A stretch of DNA of 64,000 bases from Candidatus Gastranaerophilales bacterium (lineage in GTDB: Bacteria; Cyanobacteriota; Vampirovibrionia; Gastranaerophilales; Gastranaerophilaceae), in assembly GCA_944325885.1 (NCBI GenBank), contig CALVBT010000002.1, positions 248,001 through 312,000 of the forward strand, in the 5' to 3' direction. The translations under genes and the position numbers were made by a program. Of the stretch, positions 9,901 to 17,788 are shown piece by piece. Each line of letters opens with the position of its first letter. Within the stretch, counting starts at the first letter, position 1. The notes below the pieces were generated by a model. It did not search any database. It was not told the DNA's origin and was given only the letters and a program-made list of their open reading frames with translations.

Positions 9901-10128
9901 TGTCAGGTCGCTGTCAGAACCGTCTAAAAGCAGTGGATTGTCAAAGTGAGAAAACAGCTGTTCTTCTCCTTTTAGAAAAATCCATTTGTTGTCTTTATCC
10001 TGCTTCAAATTTCTGAAAGTTGAGCTTTGAACTTCTTCTCTTACACAGTCATGCAGATAAAGGCTCAATCTTTTTATAAAACTGTCATGAAATGCTGATT
10101 GAATAATTTTTGTAGCTTCTTGTAACAT
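6994..10128 (-). CDS. Large UPF1-like SF1 helicase with C-terminal Vsr/DUF559-like nuclease domain
   Basis: A 1044-residue protein. Residues 1-320 are an uncharacterised N-terminal region with an acidic stretch near 195-235. An SF1 helicase core follows: Walker A GPPGTGKS (341-348), a helical/coiled-coil insertion (about 430-625), Walker B IIDEASQCD (661-669), GDDKQL (687-692), then LDEHFRS, VVSPFRGQ, AHTFQGDERD and NVAITRARK, typical of UPF1/AAA_11-AAA_12 helicases. The last about 100 residues contain IPDML and VIVEIDG followed by KK and an RxSFREWE end, resembling the Vsr/DUF559 nuclease-like fold. Similar fusions occur in stand-alone antiviral or DNA-processing proteins, but no partner gene lies beside it (ald and HU flank it). 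The start is an ATG preceded by AGAGAG. The exact role is unknown. Confidence 0.85.
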   Translation of the reverse strand: MLQEATKIIQSAFHDSFIKRLSLYLHDCVREEVQSSTFRNLKQDKDNKWIFLKGEEQLFSHFDNPLLLDGSDSDLTELMIQSEMSQKDKYLIYGHLFLVGKNSKSKRKNEFLTPLLYAPCKLEREGVNISCILQDDVLSLNTGALTALMRKSDDEDEMEHMLDGLLEVVPELPLTQDKLQIFLTTLKSILPDVDISLNHEDDDNENFVRDEQAENFYQKIDAENIEDAIEEAQDSKPTIRLEKVSVTNQSAVILTKRPSVTAGVLHELTQIAEKPSGIFRETALSVVNEEYLRGIGKFFDKSNKDKKELKDFAAVTPLSLSDSQEEVIKKIEQNSLLAVYGPPGTGKSQTIVNLVAHLIANGKTVLVASRMDKAVDVVAQRLNELGAPFLALRAGRLNYQKQLSFQLQDLLANKIDIDTGYEEAILVDVEDMHDLIHAIRELENKCEKIIELEKEWQQVITKKNALENDLGEKEFINKKLKKDEVDEIKKVLSSIEKNLEKSGLFTNLANTFSAMKLKKILGVNSLPAEPDSIMRLSLELQVAEMECEARIIETRIHKIGNIHQLLQQIKGLKKKQRVLAVDILKNKRRESLKGLLRDQVKRQRLIVHTKAIVERKKNLQNRLLEEEDFTPLMEAFPCWCVTTYAVSGSLPIKPGLFDVAIIDEASQCDIASCFPILFRAKKAVIVGDDKQLSHLSFLEKAKEQSFLSQYNIPDKYQLMWRFRTNSMFDLANYYSTNPVLLDEHFRSYYPIIQFSNQEFYGNRIRIMTKDSGTNDVLELHHVTDGKVDSDATRNMPEVEAVIKRIHELILADEDNEENPVSIGVVSPFRGQVDLISKAIRQVLTETTIRKHQIEVGTAHTFQGDERDVMIFSLAIADNSFAQSLTFLQKPNLFNVAITRARKKLITFISKDPKSLPPGLLKDYIEYTQQYIESAKEDEFSKNKFKNSFEQTVAQAFVMEGLEVKAGFEAAGVIPDMLIKDEFGNEVIVEIDGVDDNKKANISDIKKQTILERAGYNVTRISFREWEHSSQACIDRIKKLLTAVE

Positions 10129-10236
10129 AAATTCTCTCTAAAAACTATAACTATAATCCCTGTATATTACTAAAATTATAACGGATAATTAATTGTGTGT
10201 ATCGTACGTTTTGTTGAAATATTTGAGAGTTGATAT

Positions 10237-10275
10237 AAAAAAGAGCCGTTAACAGAATGCTAACGACTCTTTTTT
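10237..10275 (-). terminator. Terminator downstream of HU gene
   Basis: Stem of about 14 bp (AAAAAAGAGCCGTTA / TAACGACTCTTTTTT, one C-A mismatch) with loop ACAGAATGC. It lies 17 bp past the HU stop on the minus strand. A/T tracts on both sides could also make it act in the other direction. Confidence 0.8.
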
Positions 10276-10291
10276 ATTAAATTTCAAAAAA

Positions 10292-10564
10292 CTACTTAAC
10301 AGCTTCTTTGAATTTTTTACCAGCTGAGAAAGCAGGAACTGTTTTAGCAGCAATTTTAATAGTTGCACCTGTTTGTGGGTTGCGGCCAGAGCGAGCAGCT
10401 CTTTTTCTTGGTTCGAAAGTACCGAAACCAACTAAAGTAACTTTTTGTCCTTTAGCAACAGCTTTAGTAACTGTTTCTAAAGTAGCAGCTAAAACGTCAG
10501 AAGCAGCTTTTTGAGAAACTTTTGCTTTTTTTGCAACTTCTTTTACTAATTCTTCTTTGTTCAT
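10292..10564 (-). CDS. hup: HU-family DNA-binding protein
   Basis: A 90-residue HU, a dimeric nucleoid protein that bends DNA. It begins MNKEELVKEVAKKA, has the VGFGTFEPRKRAAR turn and the DNA-gripping arm RSGRNPQTGATIKI, and ends PAFSAGKKFKEAVK. The frame can be extended 16 codons upstream, but the ATG at 10564 gives the canonical length and is preceded by a strong AGGAGG (GTTCTT spacer), so that start is chosen. It is monocistronic, with its own terminator. A GTTAAC-centred palindrome lies just upstream of the ribosome-binding site. Confidence 0.97.
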   Translation of the reverse strand: MNKEELVKEVAKKAKVSQKAASDVLAATLETVTKAVAKGQKVTLVGFGTFEPRKRAARSGRNPQTGATIKIAAKTVPAFSAGKKFKEAVK

Positions 10565-10722
10565 AAGAACCTCCTTTTTGTTAACAAAGACTATTATATC
10601 TATTTTTCGCATTTTGACAAGCCTTTTTAACGCAGAAATATTAATTATTTTTATTTATAACTGCTTTTACACAGGTAGTAATGTCTAAAAACAGCGTAAA
10701 CAGGTGGTTTTTGGGGTAAAAA

Positions 10723-11610
10723 TTATAATGCCCATGAGGGGTCAAGCTTGCCGAATTTTACGTTATTGTAATAATAAGTTAAGATTTGATACGCATTGTA
10801 ACCGTTTTGCGCAAGTTTGTTTGCGCCGTGCTGGCTCATGCCCAGACCATGCCCGTTCTTTTTTACACCTTCGTCAAAAGAAGGCACGGATTTTAAGTAG
10901 GGTAAATCTTTGTTCCATACAGCACCGGCATTAACGGTATGTCCGCCTGCAGAGGCTGAATAGTAAGCAGGAATAACCTTTCTGTTGTAAGTGATAACGA
11001 TTCCTTTTGTTTCCATAACAGCACTGTTAGTGGTAGCTGTTTCTGCAGATGCACCGCCGTAGGCCTGGTCTTCCGGAGTATCTTTGAGGTCATAGCCTCT
11101 TGAGGCTCTTTTTCCTCTGTTTGCTATGGCATAGCTTCTTGCTGCTATTGCCTGAGCTTTTAGTGCTTCATAATTCCATTTTGAAGGCATTTCAGAGGGA
11201 ACAACACCGAGCATGTATTCTTCCAGCGGAATATTATTGACAACAACAAGCTCTCCGCCTCTGTTTTCTATAATAAATTCGCCTCTGTACCATCTTCTTT
11301 TTGTGGAAACAAAACCTTTGTCACCCGGTTTTATTACTACTCTTGCAATGTTTAAGTTGAACCATTGATTGTTTATGTCAATGGAAATAGTATTGCCGCT
11401 GGCTTTAAAAGCGTAAGGCTTCATTGCTTTGAGAGTGTAAAAGGCCTTGTTGTGCAAAGGGCTGATGAGCTGGGCATCTTTGCTGGTGCCGACGCTTACC
11501 TGCTGCGCTCCGTCAACAATCCCTATCTTCATTGCCTGTGCTGTGTTTTGTGAAACAATAGCTGCTGCAAAGATTGTAAATATTATAAAAATTGTTTTTA
11601 AATGTTTCAT
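10723..11610 (-). CDS. SpoIID/LytB-domain protein (secreted)
   Basis: A 295-residue exported protein with a signal peptide (MKHLKTIFIIFTIFAAAIVSQ, then AQA). It has a SpoIID domain from about residue 110: EEYMLGVVPSEMPSKWNYEALKAQAIAARSYA, here given only as the pieces EEYMLGVVPSEMP and ALKAQAIAARSYA, followed by YYSASAGGHT and the C-terminal HGLGMSQHGA. In Bacillus SpoIID is a lytic transglycosylase acting on peptidoglycan; vegetative relatives occur in many cyanobacteria and other non-sporulating bacteria, so this is not evidence of sporulation. The ATG at 11610 is preferred over a TTG at 11643 because it opens the signal peptide and sits 1 bp after the stop of the upstream gene. The two genes probably form an operon. 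Confidence 0.9.
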   Translation of the reverse strand: MKHLKTIFIIFTIFAAAIVSQNTAQAMKIGIVDGAQQVSVGTSKDAQLISPLHNKAFYTLKAMKPYAFKASGNTISIDINNQWFNLNIARVVIKPGDKGFVSTKRRWYRGEFIIENRGGELVVVNNIPLEEYMLGVVPSEMPSKWNYEALKAQAIAARSYAIANRGKRASRGYDLKDTPEDQAYGGASAETATTNSAVMETKGIVITYNRKVIPAYYSASAGGHTVNAGAVWNKDLPYLKSVPSFDEGVKKNGHGLGMSQHGANKLAQNGYNAYQILTYYYNNVKFGKLDPSWAL

Positions 11611-11611
11611 T

Positions 11612-11914
11612 TTAGCAAGTTTCTGCTTTTTCAAGAAATGCAATAACCTCTATTGCAATCTGTTTTTGTGTTTCCAGTTCTGCTTCTTTCAGATAACAAA
11701 ATGCCTCTGACAGCTGTTCAGAACTATCGTACCATCTGTGGAGAACATAATTAAACGCACCGAACAAATTGTTGTTGAGTGTAACTCCATAATTTTGTGC
11801 TTTTTCTTTTATAAAATCAGCACATTTTATTTGAACCTCTTCTTTTGAATTTTTTATAAGGCTTACAGCCAGACTTAGTGTAGGTTCTTTGTCATACCAG
11901 CGTTTGTTTTCCAT
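11612..11914 (-). CDS. RWYD-repeat protein, copy A (unknown function)
   Basis: A 100-residue, probably all-helical protein made of two similar units, each opening with an RWYD motif: RWYDKEP at residue 5 and RWYDSSE at residue 60, each followed by an amphipathic helical stretch of 30-40 residues. A paralogue with the same layout (RWYDKDP at 6, RWYDNDP at 64) lies near 61 kb. There is no signal peptide or membrane segment. A good GGGAG ribosome-binding site precedes the ATG. It sits 1 bp upstream of the SpoIID gene start. I know of no named family for it. The conserved Trp-Tyr-Asp plus Pro may cap a helix or bind a ligand; this is speculation. Confidence 0.75.
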   Translation of the reverse strand: MENKRWYDKEPTLSLAVSLIKNSKEEVQIKCADFIKEKAQNYGVTLNNNLFGAFNYVLHRWYDSSEQLSEAFCYLKEAELETQKQIAIEVIAFLEKAETC

Positions 11915-12016
11915 GATAATTCTCCCACATTGATATTATAGCATTAAAATTTTCATGAAAAACATAATGTGTTTGTATTATAATTTTTATGCATAAAATA
12001 CGTTAAGGAAAATTAT

Positions 12017-14044
12017 ATGAACAAATATTTGCTGGAAATCGGAACAGAAGAATTACCTTACAAATTTGTAAATACAGGTTTGGTACAGTTAAAATCAGCT
12101 TTTGAACAGCTGTTAAAAGACAACCATATTAATTATACAGGCGTAAAAGCTTTTTCTACACCGAGAAGACTTACCCTTATTCTTGAAGGTTTTGAAGAAA
12201 AACAGCCTGATACTGTTAAAGTCGTAAAAGGGCCTATTTTAAATATTGCCTATGATGAAAACGGCAATTTATCAAAGGCAGGTCAGGGCTTTGCCAGAAA
12301 AAACGGAGTGGATGAATCTGCTTTGTATAAAGAAGATAATTATATATGGGCAAAAGTAGAGCAAAAAGGTAAATCTATTAAAGATATTCTGCAAAATAAT
12401 ATTGAAAACCTTGTCTTAAAAATGCAAGGGCCTTATTTTATGCGCTGGGCAGATTTGGATGTTAAATTCCAAAGACCTATCAGATGGGTTGTTTCTTTGC
12501 TCAATGACGAAGAATTAAAAATAAAAATTGCCGATGTTGAGTCTTCCAGATTTTCACGTGGACACAGATTTAAATCCGACAAAGTCGAAATAAAAAATCC
12601 TGATTCTTATGAACAGACACTTTTTGAAAATAATGTTGTCGTTGATTTTGAAAGACGTAAATCAATAATAGTTGAGTCTGCAAAAAAAGAAGCCGCAAAA
12701 GTCGGTGCGGATGTATATATGGAAGACGGACTTCTGGAAGAAGTTACAAATATCTGTGAGTGGCCAGTTCCTGTAATTTGTAATTTTGATAAAAAGTATC
12801 TTGATATCCCTGAAAAAGTTACGGTTACTGTAATGGCTGTTCATCAGAGATATTTCCCTATGTACAAAGACGGAAAATTGTTGAATAGTTTTATTACTAT
12901 TACTAATTATATAGGCAGCAATTTTGAAAATATTAAAGCAGGTAATGAAAGAGTAGTAGTTGCAAGACTGGACGATGCTATTTTCTTCTTTAACGAAGAT
13001 ACAAAAGTACCTTTTGAAAGCTATGTTGAAAAACTAAAAGGCATTACTTTCCAGAAGGGTATTGGTTCAATGTATGACAAAACAAACCGCATTGTTGAAC
13101 TGGCTTCTTATCTTGCAGAAGTTACAAATGCACCGATTGATACTGTAAAAAGAACAGCTCTTTTGTGCAAGGCTGATCTTGTTACAAGTCTTGTCTTTGA
13201 GTTTACGGAACTGCAAGGCTTTATTGGTTCTGATTATGCATTCAATGCCGGTGAAAAACCGCAGGTTGTACAGGGCATAAAAGAACATTATTACCCGCTG
13301 GGTGCAGATTCTGAACTTGCAGAATCAATAGAAGGCCAGCTTGTTGGTATAGCAGACAAGATTGATACTATTGTTGCTGTTTTTGCCGAAGGTAAAAAAC
13401 CGACAGGTTCTGCAGACCCTCTGGGCATCAGACGTGCTACCCTCGGTGTCATCAAGACTGTTATTAATAAAAATTTGAATATAAATCTTGTTGAATTGAT
13501 TAAAAAATCAATCGAGCTTCTGCCGGTTGAGGTTGAGGATAAAAATGCACTTTGCAATGAGGTTAAAACATTCTTCCATCAGAGATTGAGCATTTTTTAT
13601 ACAGAAAAATACAGGCATGATGTAGTTGAGGCTTGTATTGCTAATAAAGAACCTCTTTCTGACTTAAAAGATTTTGCGCTGAGAGTGGAATTTTTGACAG
13701 AAAAAATTTCTGAGCCGGATTTCCTTCAGTTGAGCGAAGCTGCAAACAGAATTATAAGAATTACTAAAGATTATAAAACAGAACAATTACCTGATAAGAC
13801 ATTGTTTAATAATCCTTCTGAAACGAAACTTATGGAATGCACAGGTTCTATAAATGAAGATAAATTAAATTATAAGGAACTGTTCACAGAATTATCAAAG
13901 GCTGTTTCTGCTATTGATGAATTTTTTGAAAATGTTCTTGTTATGGATAAAGATGAAAAAATCAAAACAAACAGACTTTCTCTTCTTTATTTTGTAAAAA
14001 GAAAATTTGATAAAATTGCAGATTTTTCAAAACTTGTAATTTAA
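12017..14044 (+). CDS. glyS: Glycine--tRNA ligase beta subunit
   Basis: A 675-residue GlyRS beta chain of the heterotetrameric (alpha2beta2) bacterial enzyme; it binds and edits tRNA-Gly while the alpha chain carries the active site. Family marks are the start YLLEIGTEELPYKFV, FSTPRRLTL, VKGPILNIAYDE, VTVMAVHQRYFP, an HD-like central domain (FIGSDYAFNAGEK, IADKIDTIVAVFAEGKKPTGSADPLGIRR in short pieces) and a C-terminal anticodon-binding region. The gene for the alpha chain (glyQ) normally sits just upstream, but here the upstream gene is divergent, so glyQ must be elsewhere. An AAGGA site precedes the ATG and TATAAT lies at about 11978. A PDZ gene follows after 10 bp. Confidence 0.96.
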   Translation: MNKYLLEIGTEELPYKFVNTGLVQLKSAFEQLLKDNHINYTGVKAFSTPRRLTLILEGFEEKQPDTVKVVKGPILNIAYDENGNLSKAGQGFARKNGVDESALYKEDNYIWAKVEQKGKSIKDILQNNIENLVLKMQGPYFMRWADLDVKFQRPIRWVVSLLNDEELKIKIADVESSRFSRGHRFKSDKVEIKNPDSYEQTLFENNVVVDFERRKSIIVESAKKEAAKVGADVYMEDGLLEEVTNICEWPVPVICNFDKKYLDIPEKVTVTVMAVHQRYFPMYKDGKLLNSFITITNYIGSNFENIKAGNERVVVARLDDAIFFFNEDTKVPFESYVEKLKGITFQKGIGSMYDKTNRIVELASYLAEVTNAPIDTVKRTALLCKADLVTSLVFEFTELQGFIGSDYAFNAGEKPQVVQGIKEHYYPLGADSELAESIEGQLVGIADKIDTIVAVFAEGKKPTGSADPLGIRRATLGVIKTVINKNLNINLVELIKKSIELLPVEVEDKNALCNEVKTFFHQRLSIFYTEKYRHDVVEACIANKEPLSDLKDFALRVEFLTEKISEPDFLQLSEAANRIIRITKDYKTEQLPDKTLFNNPSETKLMECTGSINEDKLNYKELFTELSKAVSAIDEFFENVLVMDKDEKIKTNRLSLLYFVKRKFDKIADFSKLVI

Positions 14045-14054
14045 ATTTGTTAAT

Positions 14055-14447
14055 ATGGAACTTATAAGACTTTTTATGGGCATATTACTTGTAATATGCC
14101 TTATTTCTAGCGTAAATTTTAAAAAACTTCATGATTATTTAGAAGAAAAATATGTTGTCTCTAAAACTATAGAGGTTTCGTCCCCATTGGGTCTTTATGT
14201 AAAAGATTTTAAAGGACGGGTGAAAGTTATAGACGTATTGGATTATACTCCGGCTCAAATTGCAGGCCTCGAGCCGGGGGATAGAATATTAAAAGTAAAC
14301 GGAATAAAGGTCGATGATGTAAAATCTTTTTTCGAAACAATGGAAGAAACAAATACAGAAAAACCAGTTGAAATTTTAGTGTATCGAGTGGATAGTTGTT
14401 CGGTGTTTCCTGTGTCTGTGGTGCCTTTTAGCGCCGGTTGTAAATAA
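14055..14447 (+). CDS. Membrane-anchored PDZ-domain protein
   Basis: A 130-residue protein with an N-terminal hydrophobic anchor (LIRLFMGILLVICLISSV) and one PDZ domain (about residues 45-115) with the core IAGLEPGDRILKVNGIKVDD. PDZ domains of this type are found in HtrA- and RseP-like proteases, but no protease residues or domain are present. The protein ends soon after the domain, with FSAGCK, so it is either a small adaptor or scaffold or a remnant of a larger protein. It lies 10 bp after glyS and has only a weak ribosome-binding site, so translation probably depends on glyS. Its partner is unknown. Confidence 0.75.
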   Translation: MELIRLFMGILLVICLISSVNFKKLHDYLEEKYVVSKTIEVSSPLGLYVKDFKGRVKVIDVLDYTPAQIAGLEPGDRILKVNGIKVDDVKSFFETMEETNTEKPVEILVYRVDSCSVFPVSVVPFSAGCK

Positions 14448-14542
14448 TTGCTAACTTTATTATTGCATTTGTGTTATTTTGTTGGTATAAAAATAAAGCA
14501 CGTTGTGCGAATGGTAGATTAGTGATAAGAAAAAGGAGAATT

Positions 14543-16255
14543 ATGGGATTACCTAAAGTAGCATATTTTTCAATGGAAATAGCACTTGATCAGTCTTTAA
14601 GCACTTATTCAGGCGGTTTAGGATTTTTGGCAGGTTCTCACATGCTTTCAGCTGGATATCTTCAGCTTCCTATGGTCGGTGTGACAATGTTATGGTCTTA
14701 CGGGTACTATAACCAGAGAATTAATGAAGAAGGTAATGTTGAAGTTGCATATATCAGAAAACATTATGATTATCTTCAAGACGTAGATGCACAGGTTACT
14801 GTTGATATCTTCGGCGAAAAAGTTATTGTAAAAGCTTTCAGAGTTGATCCTGATTTGTTCGGTTCTTGCCCTGTATATCTTCTGACAACAGATGTTGACG
14901 GAAACTCAGACTGGGCTCGTTCAATTTCTCACAAATTGTATGACGGAAATGAAAAAATCAGAATTGCACAGGAAACTGTACTCGGTATAGGCGGTATCAG
15001 ACTCCTTCAAGCAATTAAATACGATTTTGAATGCGTTCACATGAACGAAGGTCACGCACTCCCTGCAGCTTTTGAATTGTTGCAGCAAAATAACGGCGAC
15101 CTTGAAAAAACAAAAAGACAGGTTGTATTCACTACTCACACACCTGTTGCTGCCGGTAACGAAGTTCACTGGGTTGATACTTTGATGGAAGGCGGATTCT
15201 TTGCAGGATGCTCCAGAGAAAGAGCTGTTGAACTCGGTGGAGAACACTTCTCATTGACAGTAGCAGCTTTGAGAATGAGCCGTATTGCAAACGCTGTATC
15301 TCAGCTCCACGGTCTTGTTGCTAACAAAATGTGGAACTGGGTAGAAGGCAGATGTCCTATCCGTGCTATTACCAATGCTGTTAATTTGCACTACTGGCAG
15401 GACGAAAGAATTAAAAATGCAAAAACTTTGCAGGATTTGTTAGATGCAAAAGTTGAAATGAAAAAAGAAGTATTCAGCTATATCGCTAATACTACTGGTA
15501 AAAGATTTGACCCTAACGTTTTGACAATCACTTGGGCAAGAAGATTTGCTGATTACAAACGTGCATGGCTTATCTTCATGGATATGGACAGAATCTTGAA
15601 ATTGTTAAACGCTAACAAAGTTCAATTGATTTTTGCCGGCAAATTCCATCCGGATGATGCTATGGGTCGTGAAATGTTTAACAACATTTTGCACAAATCT
15701 TATAACATCAAAAACGTAGCAGTTCTTGCAGGTTATGAACTTGAGCTGAGCGGAAAATTAAAGAGAGCTACTGATGTTTGGTTAAATACACCTATCAGAC
15801 CTCTTGAAGCTTCCGGTACATCAGGCATGTCTGCAAACGCTAACGGTGCTGTTCACCTTTCTATCTTTGACGGTTGGACAGTAGAAGGTACTTTCCCTGG
15901 CATCAACGGTTATACTGTTGAATATCCGGGTCTGGATGATGACATTCCTTGGGAAGAACGTCACTGGAAAGATCATGATTGCATAATGGATATTATTGAA
16001 AATCAGATTATTCCTACATACTATGACAACAAAATGGAATGGGCCAGAATGATGCGTCAGGCTATCAGAACTTCAGAAGCTTACTTCAATTCTGATAGAA
16101 TGGTTATTGAATACTTCAACAGAATTTATAAACCAATCGCTCATGAAAGTCCAAAAGAAGGCGGCTTGAATACAAACGCTCAGGATATGACAGTTGATCC
16201 TTCTCAAAAAGAAGCTCCAAATATGGATGCTTGGACATATTCAAATATCAAGTAA
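14543..16255 (+). CDS. GT35 alpha-glucan phosphorylase-like protein lacking the PLP lysine
   Basis: A 570-residue protein of the short alpha-glucan phosphorylase type (TIGR02094-like, GT35). Conserved parts are: YSGGLGFLAGSH near the start; CVHMNEGHALPA; VFTTHTPVAAGNE; TWARRFADYKRA (R333-R340), the phosphate/PLP region; and RPLEASGTSGM. In active phosphorylases this last motif continues Met-Lys and the Lys carries PLP (PROSITE pattern E-A-[SC]-G-x-[GS]-x-M-K). Here the codon at 15830-15832 is TCT, giving E422-A-S-G-T-S-G-M-S430, so the PLP lysine is replaced by Ser. The enzyme may be inactive, regulatory, or use another mechanism. The start is set by AAGGAGA before the ATG; the 24 in-frame codons upstream are probably untranslated. 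A terminator follows. No other glycogen gene is in the window. Confidence 0.9.
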   Translation: MGLPKVAYFSMEIALDQSLSTYSGGLGFLAGSHMLSAGYLQLPMVGVTMLWSYGYYNQRINEEGNVEVAYIRKHYDYLQDVDAQVTVDIFGEKVIVKAFRVDPDLFGSCPVYLLTTDVDGNSDWARSISHKLYDGNEKIRIAQETVLGIGGIRLLQAIKYDFECVHMNEGHALPAAFELLQQNNGDLEKTKRQVVFTTHTPVAAGNEVHWVDTLMEGGFFAGCSRERAVELGGEHFSLTVAALRMSRIANAVSQLHGLVANKMWNWVEGRCPIRAITNAVNLHYWQDERIKNAKTLQDLLDAKVEMKKEVFSYIANTTGKRFDPNVLTITWARRFADYKRAWLIFMDMDRILKLLNANKVQLIFAGKFHPDDAMGREMFNNILHKSYNIKNVAVLAGYELELSGKLKRATDVWLNTPIRPLEASGTSGMSANANGAVHLSIFDGWTVEGTFPGINGYTVEYPGLDDDIPWEERHWKDHDCIMDIIENQIIPTYYDNKMEWARMMRQAIRTSEAYFNSDRMVIEYFNRIYKPIAHESPKEGGLNTNAQDMTVDPSQKEAPNMDAWTYSNIK

Positions 16256-16280
16256 TTATCAAATAAAACAGATAATTTAT

Positions 16281-16312
16281 AAAAAGGCTCTTTCATTAGA
16301 AAGGGCCTTTTT
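16281..16312 (+). terminator. Terminator after the GT35 gene
   Basis: 14-bp stem AAAAAGGCTCTTTC / GAAAGGGCCTTTTT with one G-T pair and loop ATTA, followed by TTGTTTT. Confidence 0.92.
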
Positions 16313-16434
16313 GTTTTCTATCTACTTTATTGGGACTAATTTTTGCTTACATGCTTTATTTCTAATACTTTTATAATATAATTATCCTATAGATTAGGTA
16401 ATATGTCGTTAAAGAGTAATAAGGATAATGAAAA

Positions 16435-17739
16435 ATGAAGACAACAGTAGAAAAATTAGACAATAATATAGTTAAGCTCGATATAGAAATCGATGCGGAA
16501 ACTGCTGAGAAAGAATACAACAAGGCTTGCAAAAGACTTGCTCAAAGAGTTAATATTCCTGGCTTTAGAAGAGGTAAAGCACCAAGAGCTATACTTGAAA
16601 AAAATCTAGGTGCTGAAACTATCAAACGTGATGTTCTGGAATATATGCTCCCGAATGTGTTCTCACAGGCAATCATTGACAACAATCTCAACATAATCAC
16701 AGAACCTGCTGTTGAATCTTTCAATTTTGAACTCGGCAGCCCTGTAAAAGTTGTTGCAAAAGTTGAATTGAAACCCGAAGTAAAATTTGAACAATATAAA
16801 GATTTAGAAGTCGAAGTAGAAGAATTTAAAACTGCTGAAGACGCAATGGAAAGAGAAATCAACGAACTTACTCAAAAATTTACTACTTTCCAGACTGTTG
16901 ACAGAAAATCTACTGATAAAGACGTAGTTACAATGGATTTTGAAGGTTCTGTTGACGGCGAATTGATTCAAGGCGGTTCAGCTAAAAATTATATGCTCGA
17001 TTTGGAACACAGCAATTTCATTCCCGGATTTGCAGAACAGCTGGTAGGCCATGCTGCAGGTGAAGAGTTTACTATCGATGTTACTTTCCCTGAAAATTAC
17101 CATGACGAAAAATTAAATGGCAAACCTGCTCAGTTCAAAATCAAAATCAACGAAGTTAAAGAAAAAGTAAAACCTGAACTCAATGATGAGCTTGCTCAAA
17201 AAGTCGGCAATTTCAAAACAGTCGATGAATTGAAAGCTGATATTCAGAAATATCTGGACGGGTCTGCTAAAATTGAAAACGATAAAAGAAGTGCAAACAA
17301 GTTGTTTGAAACTATTCTTTCTAAGATGACTGTTGATGTTCAGCCCACTATGATTGAAAGAGAAAAACAAGCATTACTTTCCGATTTCAAACAAAAAGTT
17401 GCTCAGTCCGGTGTAAACTGGGATGATGTAATGAAACAAGACGGCCCTGAAAAAATTGATGAAGAACTTGCTAAAGAAGCGTTGAACAGAATCAAAAATT
17501 CTTTGATGATGTCAGAAATCGCCAAATTGGAAAATATTCAGGTTACTGCTCAGGATCTTGAGCAAAAAATAGCCGAGCTGGCTATGATGTATCAAACAGA
17601 CAAAGATACTATATTTAAAGAAGTCAGCAAAAACACTGCAATGATTCAGTCATTGTCACAGCAAGCATTGAGCCAGAAGGTTACAAAATTCTTGCTTGAC
17701 AACAACAAAATCAAATTCGTTGCAGCTGCTAAAAAATAG
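16435..17739 (+). CDS. tig: Trigger factor (ribosome-associated chaperone)
   Basis: A 434-residue trigger factor. The N-terminal ribosome-binding domain carries the signature FRRGKAPRAILEK (about residues 42-54), followed by the FKBP-type prolyl isomerase domain (about 160-245; VDGELIQGGSAKNY, FIPGFAEQLVGH, VTFPENYHDEKLNGK) and the helical chaperone C-terminus. It meets nascent chains at the exit tunnel. A TATAAT lies at 16372-16377 and an AAGGATAATG element precedes the ATG. clpP follows after 49 bp and clpX after it, the widespread tig-clpP-clpX order that couples folding with ATP-dependent degradation. Confidence 0.97.
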   Translation: MKTTVEKLDNNIVKLDIEIDAETAEKEYNKACKRLAQRVNIPGFRRGKAPRAILEKNLGAETIKRDVLEYMLPNVFSQAIIDNNLNIITEPAVESFNFELGSPVKVVAKVELKPEVKFEQYKDLEVEVEEFKTAEDAMEREINELTQKFTTFQTVDRKSTDKDVVTMDFEGSVDGELIQGGSAKNYMLDLEHSNFIPGFAEQLVGHAAGEEFTIDVTFPENYHDEKLNGKPAQFKIKINEVKEKVKPELNDELAQKVGNFKTVDELKADIQKYLDGSAKIENDKRSANKLFETILSKMTVDVQPTMIEREKQALLSDFKQKVAQSGVNWDDVMKQDGPEKIDEELAKEALNRIKNSLMMSEIAKLENIQVTAQDLEQKIAELAMMYQTDKDTIFKEVSKNTAMIQSLSQQALSQKVTKFLLDNNKIKFVAAAKK

Positions 17740-17788
17740 TTTATAATATGATTATTAGTATTACATAAGAGCGAAAGGGCAAAATAGT

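Noticed and set aside
10723-11610. SpoIID protein as evidence of sporulation
   Set aside because: SpoIID-domain proteins are common in non-sporulating bacteria including cyanobacteria, and no other sporulation gene is present.
14471-14542. N-terminal extension of the GT35 protein
   Set aside because: The AAGGAGA immediately before the ATG at 14543 and the homology start there make the 24 upstream codons non-coding.
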